DNA from: Euborellia annulipes
Lineage: Eukaryota; Arthropoda; Insecta; Dermaptera; Anisolabididae
Length of the DNA: 64,000 nucleotides
Direction: 5' to 3'
NCBI GenBank assembly: GCA_023213315.1
Contig: JAKCPI010001563.1
Location: 1-64,000 of the forward strand
Part shown: one piece after another, positions 36,825 to 46,910 of the stretch
Numbering within the stretch: the stretch's first letter is position 1
Layout of the letters: every line of letters begins with the position of its first letter
Made by a program: the position numbers and the translations under genes
The notes under the pieces: model-generated
Databases searched by the model: none
What the model was told of the DNA's origin: nothing
What the model saw: only the letters and a program-made list of their open reading frames with translations

Positions 36825-37129
36825 CAGAGCTGTCGCAAACACTTTTGAATAATACTGAAAGGACCCAGTACTGAGTATATTTCTTACTCCCATTATCCAG
36901 AGCTAGTATTTTCCAAAAGTATTAGAAATACTCAATATTGTACTGGAAACAATGAAAGTACTTTAAGCACTTTATCAGGCAATTAATTACTTTTTTGACT
37001 ATTCAATAGTACTGAAAACTTTTTGATGGAAATTTCAGTACCAACACTTCATATTTAAAAGTACTTTAGGTAAAGTACTGTCGATACTTAAAAGTACTAA
37101 GTACTTTTAATACTGAGAACTGCAACTCT
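36825..37129. mobile_element. AGTACTT-rich MITE in a TA repeat
   Basis: CAGAGCTGTCGCAAACAC at the left and ACTGCAACTCT at the right, with many AGTACTTT/AAAGTACT units within, flanked by TA microsatellites. Target duplication cannot be judged. A related fragment lies at about 54705-54790. Confidence 0.55.
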
Positions 37130-37330
37130 ATATATATATGTATACTATATATATATATATATATATATATAATGATAATACTATTGAACTTTTTTAGTCT
37201 TACCGAATGAACATTCTCACTCTATCATGCCCCATCTTTCAAGTGGATCAATCGCTTTTAAAAATAAAATTTTCAAGCAAATGGGTTGTTCTTTTGTCCT
37301 CAGAAATCGTCCAAGCTGAGATATAATTGC

Positions 37331-37431
37331 TTATTCGGGTTTCAGACGATGCCACTGAACGATGGTTTGTCTTGGTTTAGTTATCATATCTTGCCAATGT
37401 TTAGTCTCGCTAGCTCCGGAACCGTTCTTTC
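37331..37431 (-). CDS. Syt7: Syt7 last exon: C2B C-terminus and stop
   Basis: Encodes [15 protein letters not shown] and [17 protein letters not shown] then TAA. The HW and WHRL residues are the synaptotagmin C2B ending. Acceptor ATTTTCAG. Easy to miss because the open frame is only about 33 codons. Confidence 0.93.
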
Positions 37432-40400
37432 CTGAAAATATTTCGGTATATAATCATCTATTTATTAATGCTATTTATTTGAACCAGGATGGGAGGGTGG
37501 GGGTTTCGGGATTTGACCCTGGTGACTGCAGAGAAGGAGATGTAATTTTTTTGACCTCCGATACTTTGTTTAACCTAAAATGAATTAGACGGTGAGGCCA
37601 AAAAAATTTTTACTTAAATAAAATCAAGAATAATTATTACTTAACAAGTAAGACAAATTCGATCTAGGAAAGGAATCATTTTGGCAAAAGATCAGGACTA
37701 TTTGGATCTGTATTTCACATTTAGGTATGTCTATGTCTAAACGAACCTGCTAATAAAATGCGACCAATCAATTCGTTGCGACCAATATTATCGAAATCCA
37801 TCACCATCACATCAAGTGAACATTCACGTATCTTCTCCCAAGGAACATTGAAACTGAACGTCTCATTGAAAACCGGATTTAGAGTACATTTAAAAATAGG
37901 TGTTTTACGTTTTTCCACTCGTTTTTCTCCAAATTGAAGCCAGACTTTGACATAAGGATCTGGAAAAGAAATAAATAGTTATATCTTCAATCTTTCTATT
38001 TAATTATATAGTTTTCACGATCTGTACATTTGAATAAGATTTGGACTTGGTTAGGAGCTAATCATAGGAATGTTTAACAACATGGCCCCCGGGAGTTGAA
38101 CCCAGGATCTCCAGCCTTTCCAATGCATTCAACCAGTAAATGAACACTACTTGTTATTTATTTCAAATATAACTATTTAACTAAGTTATATTGTATCTGA
38201 AAATTAAGTGTATTGGCAAAATGTCTAAAGTTTGTTAACATTTTTAGGCCTTCATTCTCCTCCCCCTTCCACAGCCCCTATTCTGGAGAAACGCATGTAT
38301 GTAATATAGAATTATATAAGTATTTAAATAAATAAAAAAGATTTGCCTGATTTTCCGTTGATATCTTTAGCCTTGAGATTTTTTGCCTTGAGGAGCGTAA
38401 GGGTAAGCACACTGTTGCTGGGATGATAACAGAGTGATGTAAGCAATTCTCCACATTTGTCCTTAGCAGGGGGTTTGAGTGCTTTCCAAAAAGATGGTTT
38501 CTCAGATAAATCAACCTGTAACAAACAATATCACACCTTGTAATCAGGGAATTTTAATAGAGCAAAGAAAATCCTCTATTCATACAAGATGTATTTTAAA
38601 ATTAGTTGATGTAACAGCAAAATTTCACGGAATCAAAATTATAAAACATTTGGGGACCGCTTCCAAAAGTTCCGAAGATATATCACTTATTTATTTGGCG
38701 AATGTTTCGGCCAATCTGACGTTTGCTAGGAGTTCTTCGCCTCTTCAAATAATTTTCTACGATATCACCAGACGCAGGTCCGCAAAAAATACACATTGCC
38801 AATTTGGCCGAAATATTTGTCAAATAAAAGTAATGTAAGATTAATAGGCAAGAAGAGAGGACGTCAGCCAAACAGGAGAGCCTCTATCAAATAAAAATTT
38901 CAATCCGGAAGATTTTCGGCTTTAATTATATAATGCCATCATCAGTTCTTATGAGAATATTGGCAATCTCAAGGTGTACACTATTGAGATGCGGATAGGG
39001 TTGTTATATATAAACATACACAGAATTATATAAAATATAAAATTTGCACATAAGGTGAGGTATGCTCATCAGTTAATATGGCCAAGTCTCTTGTAAGTAT
39101 ACTATACATACAAGATACATTTGAGACTTGGCCATATTAACTGATGAGCATACCTCACCTTATGTGCAAATTTTATATTTTGTGTATGTGTAAGATAAAA
39201 AGAGTTCATTATTTTCAATACTTTATTATGAATTCAAGAATTAAAAAAAATAATCAACTGTTTAATTACCTGGCATAGTGGTAAAAAAACCTCACCAATG
39301 GAATCATCTCGAGAAAAGCGGTCATAATCGAAGACGTGGAGGTGCAGAACTCGGCTTTGCAGTTTCTGGATTGGAAAACCTGCAGAGCCAAAATAAGTTT
39401 ACGATTTTAGAATTTGGTCGCCAATGAAAAAATGAATCCAAACATTATCAAGGGGAATAACCTTTACTCTATTCTTCCCCCAAGGCGCTATGTTTCATGT
39501 TTCGATTTTATATGAGGGAGCGCCTTGGAGGCATTACATCTCTACACAAAAAAAAGTCAAAATTTCCTTCTTATTTCAGTCAGATTCTGAAGAGAGTCGT
39601 AAAAAAAAAAAAAAAAAAAAAAAATTGGGGAGTCTTGATTGATCTGAACTAATTTTTCAGATTATTTTAAAAACAATATTAAAAAATTAGTAAATTACAA
39701 ATAATTCAAATTTTATTTTAATTTTAAAAAAATATAATTTTTTTTTTTTAATTCGCTAATTTTCCAAAAAAATTCTTTTTTTCTCCCGGGGTTCGGGAAA
39801 AAAATCTACAGAAATTCCCGGGAAAAACCCTTTACCAAGGAGACAGGAGTAATCTAGACCAGGGGTGGCCAACCCAAGTGATCTTGCTGGTCACTATGGA
39901 ATTGACCAACCCTGATCTAAACAAAAAGAGGAATAAAATCATATTTTTGCCTTCTGTTTAAAAATGATATTAAAAGAAAAGAATAATAATACGCTTAAAT
40001 CTGCGAGCAAAATGATAAGAGAGCAAAGATAAATATTAGAATGTTAGCTGATGATCATATGAGCGACGGCTTCGCTCGGACGTCACTTATAATCGATCGC
40101 TTGGTGTAGTGAGGCAGGGGAGGTCACCGGGGGTAACGCACACACGCACGCCAAACAACAACACACAATTTAATAAAATAAAACAAATCTTTAATTTGCA
40201 CAGAATAGAGAGAAAACCAGTGGCGTAATTAAGGCATGCAATGCTTTGGGGATCCGAGACCTTATAAATATTTATAATTATAATAAAGGCTGCTTTTTCA
40301 GCTCTCCCTCTTTGGAACAGCCCGATTCTCTGACTTTTTTAATACGAAAAAAAAACAGAGTTTTAAAAACAATTTAAACTTTTCTCAAATATAACTCATT

Positions 40401-42320
40401 TTATAAAATAAATTTATAAGAGTTCGCAAGCTTTCCACTTAAGATACTTTATTATTTCTAAGCAATTTATTTTTAAATTCAATTACTAGAAATAAAAATC
40501 ACCTATATTTCTCGACCCCCTCAGGGGCGGCCACTTGCCAACTTTACCTTCCAAGCTTGCTAACGTTACAATTAGTAAGCCATTTAGACAAAAGCTAAAG
40601 AAAGGAAACAACCTAGGAGTGGCGTTATGCAGGCTAAATGGATACTCCGGTGCTATTCATTAACAAATATTTGGTTATATGAAAATGATAATGTTTGGAC
40701 TTGAGACTTCCAATCTGTGAATTCTTAAATTGAAAGCTTCCCCCTCCACGACCGTTTCACCTTCAAAATAAAAAGTCTCGTTCCAACGTGGGTTGAGAGT
40801 ACGTCTCTTGATTTTTGTCTCCAGCCGATGTTTTTTATCTGGCAAAAGAGTAACTCTGACATAGGGATCAGAAGTACCAGAAATATCCTTAGCCGGTAGT
40901 TCCTTAGCCTAGAAAAAAATTTAAAATTGTTAATAAAAGAGGAATGGAAAGTGAAGGATAAATTTAAAATTTAGGCAGAATAGGCCTAAACTAGAAGTTA
41001 TTTAATTTATTTAATAACAATTTGTTCAAATCTTTAGAATATTTAGAAACTTCAAACTATCAACCGTAGGCTCTAGTTGAAACATTTTATGTAAGCTATT
41101 TAATGTATATGCAAATTAAATTAAAAACACTGGGTCATAAGTTTCAAAGATTTATTAAAAATTGACTTTGTTACTCTTAACAAGCATTTCGACACTCACG
41201 CATCAGGATTAGTGCTATAGGTTGCTTGGCAGTATTTCTTTTTTAAGAGACCAGATTACTTTTTTGAAACTTATAACCTAATGTTTAAATTTTTTTAATA
41301 TAGATCTAATAAAGAAATAATAATAAAACTATATAATAGTGATTTGATTATTTTTTTATTTCCCCTCGATTAGGGTCAAAACGAAAGTAACGCGAGGCAT
41401 TGGATTGGATATTCTACTAAACCTCTAAAACAAATAACTCCAAGCAATCTTGGCGTTATTTGTTTTTTAATTAATTTTTCTTCTTTCTTTTTGTTGTTTT
41501 TTATGTTTGGACTTTTTATATATTTAAAAATTAATTTTTTTCTTATTTATAGTCATCTGTTTGAAGATAAAATTGAATATTTTCAAGAAAACTCACCGTA
41601 AGAATTCTAAGGATAAGAGTTGTATTTTGAAAGTCGTATTCCAGGCTAAAGTGAATTTGGCCAACGTTTTCGGATGGTTCGCTGTTGTCGATATACATAT
41701 CAACCAGCGAAACCGATCTACTTTGCAAGAAAGCCATCTGAAATTATAAAATTAAATTAACAATTTGTAATACTCCATTCAATTGCTACTGCGGATGCCT
41801 CAGAGAATTCTAACTAGCAAGCATGAAGTGGAGGTGATTGTCCCCGAAACCCAAAAAAAAGAGTATCGTTTCGCACCCACAATCATTTTTGAAGCTGCAT
41901 TACCTACTTTCTCTCAAATTAGAATTTGAAATTGGAACTACTAATTTCTCGTTTTTTTTTTTGAATTTTTTTATGCATAGGCCCTCATGGTTTGACCTCG
42001 AATGCAGGTTGACTTTGAAAATGGCAAAATCAGAAACAGTAAATAACAAGGCTACACTTGTTGATGGTTTGCTCACATGTCTAAAAATAGTATTTAAATA
42101 TATTATCACACCTTATATTAAAAAATAGAGGGAAACGAGACTTACTGAGGGATGATCTCCTGCCTTAACATTGCCCAATTGCTTGTTATGTGGGCCAGCA
42201 GTTGGTTTGCAATCAGAGCTCGCTGCTGATCCTCCACAGGGGCTCTTGCTGACTCCTCCAGTTGCAAGGGTCGTCGCACTCCCCCCGCTAGCTGGAGCCC
42301 CGGCACCACCTCCCGTTGTC
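37331..42320 (-). CDS. Syt7: Synaptotagmin-7: linker, C2A and C2B (N-terminal exons not found)
   Basis: Calcium sensor of vesicle and lysosome fusion; synaptotagmin-7 is the slow, high-affinity isoform (family knowledge). Exons on the minus strand: 42320-42146, 41737-41597, 40908-40761, 39379-39270, 38515-38347, 37959-37747, 37431-37331. All phases agree, giving 351 residues to the stop at 37333-37331. Order: Gly/Ala/Ser-rich linker, C2A from about [16 protein letters not shown]2B from about [13 protein letters not shown], ending [10 protein letters not shown]2A calcium loops carry [12 protein letters not shown] and [13 protein letters not shown]2B loops carry [12 protein letters not shown] and [12 protein letters not shown]. 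The signature [20 protein letters not shown] just before C2A and the C-terminus match insect Syt7 from memory, which sets the isoform. The transmembrane N-terminus should lie above 42320. The intron 38346-37960 has a GC donor. Confidence 0.93.
37478..37560 (-). mobile_element. tRNA-like SINE head (minus)
   Basis: The minus strand carries a GGGTCAAATCCCG B-box-like motif. It lies just upstream of the last Syt7 exon, in the intron, in sense with the gene. Confidence 0.4.
37747..37959 (-). CDS. Syt7: Syt7 exon: C2B core and calcium loop 3
   Basis: Encodes [20 protein letters not shown], then [20 protein letters not shown] and [20 protein letters not shown]. Loop 3 has D-F-D but glutamate, not aspartate, at the usual fifth ligand position. 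Acceptor TTCTTTTCCAG, donor GCAG|GTTCGT, phase 1. Confidence 0.95.
38082..38150 (-). mobile_element. tRNA-like SINE head (minus)
   Basis: GGGAGTTGAACCCAGGATC on plus corresponds to a minus-strand B box (GGTTCAACTCCC). It lies in the Syt7 intron that has the GC donor. Confidence 0.45.
38347..38515 (-). CDS. Syt7: Syt7 exon: start of C2B, GC donor
   Basis: Encodes [34 protein letters not shown] and [15 protein letters not shown]. Acceptor TTGTTTGTTACAG. The donor is TCAG|GCAAAT, a GC-type site. The leftover G joins the AT of the next exon as the conserved aspartate of S-D-P-Y-V, which fixes the boundary to the base. Confidence 0.94.
39032..39181. repeat. perfect 59-bp inverted repeat in a Syt7 intron
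   Basis: Arms 39032-39090 and 39123-39181 are exact reverse complements around a 32-base loop. Outside, ACATACACA and TGTGTATGT continue the pairing after an offset of about 12 bases. A hammerhead-like motif lies next to it on the minus strand (38945-38911). Confidence 0.9.
39270..39379 (-). CDS. Syt7: Syt7 exon: C2A calcium loop 3
   Basis: Encodes [20 protein letters not shown] and [17 protein letters not shown]. The D-Y-D plus later D-D set supplies the remaining C2A calcium ligands. Acceptor CTCTGCAG, donor CAG|GTAATT. Confidence 0.95.
39860..39914. mobile_element. 55-bp hAT micro-element
   Basis: CAGGGGTGGCCAA at the left, TTGACCAACCCTG at the right (11 of 13 paired), flanks atctagac/atctaaac (7 of 8). 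It lies in the Syt7 intron between the two C2A exons 40908-40761 and 39379-39270. Confidence 0.7.
40761..40908 (-). CDS. Syt7: Syt7 exon: C2A calcium loop 1 and polybasic strand
   Basis: Encodes [19 protein letters not shown], then [20 protein letters not shown] and RWNETFYFE. It holds the two loop-1 aspartates and the polybasic KIKRR strand. Acceptor TTTTTCTAG, donor GAAG|GTGAAA, phase 1. Confidence 0.95.
41597..41737 (-). CDS. Syt7: Syt7 exon: start of C2A
   Basis: Encodes [15 protein letters not shown] and [20 protein letters not shown], ending LILRILT. The ATG directly follows the acceptor TTTCAG and is probably an internal methionine, since the preceding linker exon joins in frame. Donor ACG|GTGAGT, phase 0. 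Confidence 0.93.
42146..42320 (-). CDS. Syt7: Syt7 linker exon, Gly/Ala/Ser-rich
   Basis: Encodes [13 protein letters not shown] through KAGDHPS, a low-complexity linker between membrane anchor and C2A. Acceptor CTTTTACAG; the first base G completes a codon begun in an unseen upstream exon (phase 2). The donor TCA|GTAAGT is a perfect consensus and joins in phase to the next exon. Confidence 0.75.
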
Positions 42321-42419
42321 CTGTAAAAGCGAAAGTACAATTAATGAGTCAAGTTGCACTAAATTTATCACAAATTTTTAAAAATTTTTATTTTAATCAA
42401 ATCGTGATCTTTCACGAGA

Positions 42420-42866
42420 AAATATTATTATCAAAAAAAAATTTCACTCATAATTTGAAAAAAAAAAACCTGAATTTTTGATTTCGTGCATGATAGAAAA
42501 TTTTCGCTTTCTTAATTTTAAAGATAAAAAATGTAATTTCTTTTGGCATGCACACTGTTATCAGAAAACATTTTTTTTTTTTTAATTTTTCTTCATCGGT
42601 ATTTAGAAATTAAAAAAACTGATAACTGATTATAAGAAAATACTTTTTTTTTTTATTTCTAAATGTCCTTTGTAACCGATGATGAAAAATTAAAAAAAAA
42701 ATGTTTTCTGATAACAGTGTGCATGACGAAAGAAATTAAACTTTTTTTATCTTTAAAATAAGCAAGTAGAAATTTTCTATCATGCACAAAATAAAAAATT
42801 TAGAGGTTTTTTTTTTTTTTTTAAATTATGAGTGAAATTTGGTTTCAAAGTTTTGATAATATTACT
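42420..42866. mobile_element. fold-back MITE upstream of the Syt7 linker exon
   Basis: Arms of roughly 190-220 bases: TTTCACTCATAATTTG, GTGCATGATAGAAAATTT and TGCACACTGTTATCAGAAAA each reappear inverted on the far side of a centre near 42640. No coding capacity. Confidence 0.75.
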
Positions 42867-45800
42867 TATTATTATTAAAGTTAAAAAAATATAATTTATT
42901 TTATCATGAACACAGTTGATAGGAAATGCCTCCTTTTTTAATTTAATTATTTTTATTTTTAAATTTCTATTTCTTACCGGCGAAAAATTTTGAAAAAATA
43001 AAATAGGTATATTTTGTAAAAGTTATTATAAAAAGATTGCAAGGTATTACTCCAAGATAACCAGGTGTAATTAAAAAAATTATAAAAATTTCCTATTAAG
43101 CCAGTGACGATCCCAAAATGTTGGCTTGGAGAGGGTCAAAATCTGAAGTTGGAAGAGGAGGGGATGTGAAAGCCTTTTTCACTTTCGTTTACCTAAAGAC
43201 TATATGTACTATTTAACGAGAAAGTATTGCGATCATTTTAATGTCTCGAGGGAGGGGACTGAGAACAATCGATGGTCATCGTTAGTTGCGAGATCTCAAG
43301 TGAAAAAGAACTCCTAACAACTAGGCATGACATTGATCTTAGTTGGTAAGATTTTGCATAACTTCAAGGCGCTCTAGTTAGGTGCTGCCTCTAGTGCCAA
43401 TTTTCTTAATTATTTAAAGATAAATGAATATATAAAAGCAATATTTTTATTTGTCAAAATACCATAATTACTTTTATTTTCTCAAGGTTATATTATTATT
43501 ATTTTTTTAGAAAAATATTTTTTAAACTCATGCATTTTTCGGTTGCTGCGGCATTTAATATTCTATTCAGGGTTTCTTAAATTGTGGTCGCAACGTGAAA
43601 TGTTAGGGTGGCCAAAATTTAATTCCGAACACATGAATTGGACTCTTGTTGTCGAATGATGGAATTTTATTTCTTCAAATATAATTTTTTTTCATATGTA
43701 TATTGTTTATCAAAGAAATAAACTATTTATTGGAAAAGATTTATTTTTATATGCTTATTTTATATTTATCTGGGGTCGCGAAAAACCTCAATGATAAAAA
43801 GGGATGGATCATAAATGAAGAAAGTTTAAGAAGCTCTGTTTTATTACAAATCACTCAACGAAGCCCCGTGAAGTTCCTCTGGTATTTTCAATATTAAACG
43901 CATTTATTTAACAAAGTAAGTTAGAAGTCAAATATTGCCCTAAACTCATTAATGTTTATTTTCTTTCATCCCCGTTTGACGTTCTTTATTTTTCTGAAAT
44001 CTTCTAATGCTCAAAAATACTAATTAATAATTGAGGAATTATATATATCATGGGTGTTGGTCCATGAAGTAATTATGAAAAACATATACCATAAACAAGT
44101 ATTTATTAATTTAAATAAGCGAAAAGGGCAGGTACCGCCGGAAGTCGCACCACGGATCTGTCGGAATTACCTCTGAGCTTGGGCACAGGAACCATATAAT
44201 TTTGTATGAAGCAAATATATTTTAATATTGACCAGTCCTGGTTTGATCACATGTGCACTTACACTATGTGTATAATTCCCGATAACTGAAGATGACCAAA
44301 TAAATTCAGGCCGAAACGTCTTATCCTGGGAGTTTTATTAACCTGGACAATCCCAATTTGGCTGATACCTCCAATTCTCCATTGTAATCACATCACAGCC
44401 ACAATCTCAAAATTAAAAATAAACACTTTTTTATAATCATTCCAAATTTATAGCCTATTATATAAATTATGCGAATTGACTCGGTGATCGATTGCTTTCA
44501 AATTAATAAATATTTCTCATCTTGGCGTTTTATCAAATCCCTGTGTTTGATTTTGCTTAAATTATTTAATTCTCTATCAGACAGGTGATATTGCCAAGGC
44601 TGCTCTAATAAATAATTTGAACTAATTAATTCTAAATCATTTTATTTTCAATTAAACTTTTTCTATTCACCACGGTTCGAGTTCCACCCTCCTAAATTCG
44701 CAAAGTCTATTCAGCATCCCCTTTGGCTCGGTTTCACACACCGTAGCGGGGGAAGCTTAACTGGTGGGTGAACTCAACACATCACAACACAAGCACAAGG
44801 TGCAGGACACAATATATATCAGTGCGGAGTGTCCGTCTGTCACGTTCTGTCTGACCAACTTTATTGAAATTTTGCACTATTATTTCTGAAAATTTTTAAT
44901 TAGAAAGCGTTCCCTTATGAAAAATTAAAGCCAATTAATTAAAATAATAAAATAATTAATTCTTAAAAAAAGAAAAATAATAATATAAAATGTTTATGTT
45001 TATTAAAGCCTTTGAGGTTTGTATTACTTTAAAACTTCCATAATAATAGTAATACAAAATGTTTTATAATTAAATTTGCCTTTTTTTCTTCCAAAGGAAT
45101 ATATAGATAGGTATTTATAAAATACATTTAAGAAAATATTATTGTATTTTATCAAATACGATGATTTTTTTTCAAGATAAATGAGGAGGTTTATATATTT
45201 TTTAATATACATATTTATAATAATTGTCTGAAAAATTGCGGGGCATGATTAAGGAAAGAGTCGAGCCCGCGAGTTGGAGGGGCAGCCTTGATGCCCACCT
45301 TTGGCGGGAGGTGCGGCCAGTTATTTCTATAATTATTTTGACAAACTGAAGATAAATAGCCATAGCGCCCGAAGTAGAGGGGGAGGGGCCGCTTGCCCCC
45401 CTTTACTGAAAAATCAATAACTGCTGATCTAATAGAGAAAAAATAATTTTAAAACAAATAGGCTATATTTAATAATAAATTTTTTTTTCTTTGTTAGCCT
45501 CACAAAAACTTTAATCCTGAAGAGAGTTTGTTCCCTCGAAGAGGGTTTCCGCATTACACACTAACTTTAGGCCAAGTGACCTTAACTGAAGCAACTGGCC
45601 CTTAGTATAATATAATCTTAATTGATTGAAAATTATATTATACTAAGCAACATTTTAACCTTATATAAAAGAAGGTGAATAGTTGATGTTATTTTTGTAA
45701 TATAATATTAAATTTAATTTCACCTCCCAAAGTCGGGCTTTATTTTATTCAAAGAATTCCATGCCTCGCATTTAATTCCACTCTAAAAAACAATTCACTT

Positions 45801-46670
45801 GGCTTCGAAGAACCCTTCGAAATATCAGGATTATAGATCATTAAAATTACCTTCTTGTAATTTCTTCATTTGCCAATCTACGAGCTTTCCCATCCTCATA
45901 AACAAACTTTCTCCCACTTCTGCAAATGTCCGCATGGAAGTGTATAAGTTAATAAAATCAACCCTGCTGCATTGCTCCGATCAGCTATACACATATACTG
46001 CTTGGGGTCATTTTTGACCCCACCTTATATTAGTTCGAATAGAAGCATTTTATCTTTTTAAAACATTTTTGCAATTGTGTCTATTGCACTTTTCACAAAT
46101 AATATTTGTTTTTACACCTCTAATTCGTTCAGAAAATGTGCTTCTTCCTCATTTTCGATTTTCTTTCATTCGTATCGCGTGATGTAGAAGCTTCGATAAG
46201 AAATTATTCTCAAAGCATCTTCAATTTGTGTCATACTGGTAAGTGATCATTTCTTAATAAGTTCTTTTAAAAGAGATTTACCTAGTTCTTCTAAAAATAA
46301 TCTTTTTATAAGTTGATTGGCGTTTTATGTAGGATTTATTTTTGTTCAAACATAGCATGTAGCCTGAAAAGTCAAGCATCTTGTCAGAAGCCAGCATATT
46401 TTTTTTTTTTTTTACAAGTGTAAGTATTTATTGCTTGATCAAGGGTGTCGCAGTTGACCCCTTGGTAGTATTGTAGTACAATAACAGTTGACGTTTTTAC
46501 CCATCTTATCGCTGATTTTCATGACTTTATGTGTCGTGCTCAAAAGTATAACTTTTTTATTTTTTTTTCGGAACATAATTTACAATAGTTGTTCACAAGT
46601 AAAATAAAATTCAGAAATGTAAATCTCTTTTTTTTGTTTTTTTTGGGAGTTCAGGCTTCTATTTTTTACT
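42867..46670. other. presumed Syt7 intron or upstream DNA
   Basis: No exon recognized. Holds a fragment of the hairpin repeat family near 43210-43245, a CAGGGTTTCTTAAA...TTTAAGAAGCTCTG hAT-like pair (43569-43842, weak target duplication), a hammerhead-like motif at 44286-44320, a G-rich CCCGAAGTAGAGGGGGAGG segment at about 45370, and a 15-bp-arm hairpin at 45603-45648. Confidence 0.5.
44286..44320 (+). other. hammerhead-like motif
   Basis: CTGAAGAT, GACC, AAATAAATTCA, GGCC, GAAACGTC. Nearly the same length and loop as 24165 (CAATAAATTTA), and both are followed by GAGTTTTATT, so the two are copies of one family. One of the four stem pairs is lost here. Confidence 0.45.
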
Positions 46671-46910
46671 TTCTCGTATAGAATATAAATAATATTGAAT
46701 CGTCGAAAAATTCGACTTCGAGATTTTGATGTTTCTCCGTGTGGTTGTTTGTCTGTGTGTGTGTCTTTGTGTGAACACGATTGCTTAAAAACGCAACGCC
46801 GGCGATGAAATTTTGTATATACTCCTTGCACTAAAATTGTGGGATTTCTATCAACTTTTGAAGTAAATACGTCACCTTGAAGTAGTACTTTACCTAATAA
46901 GTTTTTCAAA
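46671..46910 (-). repeat. hairpin repeat family, inverted fragment
   Basis: On the plus strand TTTTTACTTTCTCGTATAG, then AAAAATTCGACTTCGAGATT TTGATG and a TG-rich run mirror the right end of the copies at 3001 and 26392. Confidence 0.6.

Noticed and set aside
43569..43842. hAT element with CAGGGTTTCTTAAA / TTTAAGAAGCTCTG ends
   Set aside because: The ends look right but flanking bases do not form an 8-bp duplication, so it is not called as delimited.
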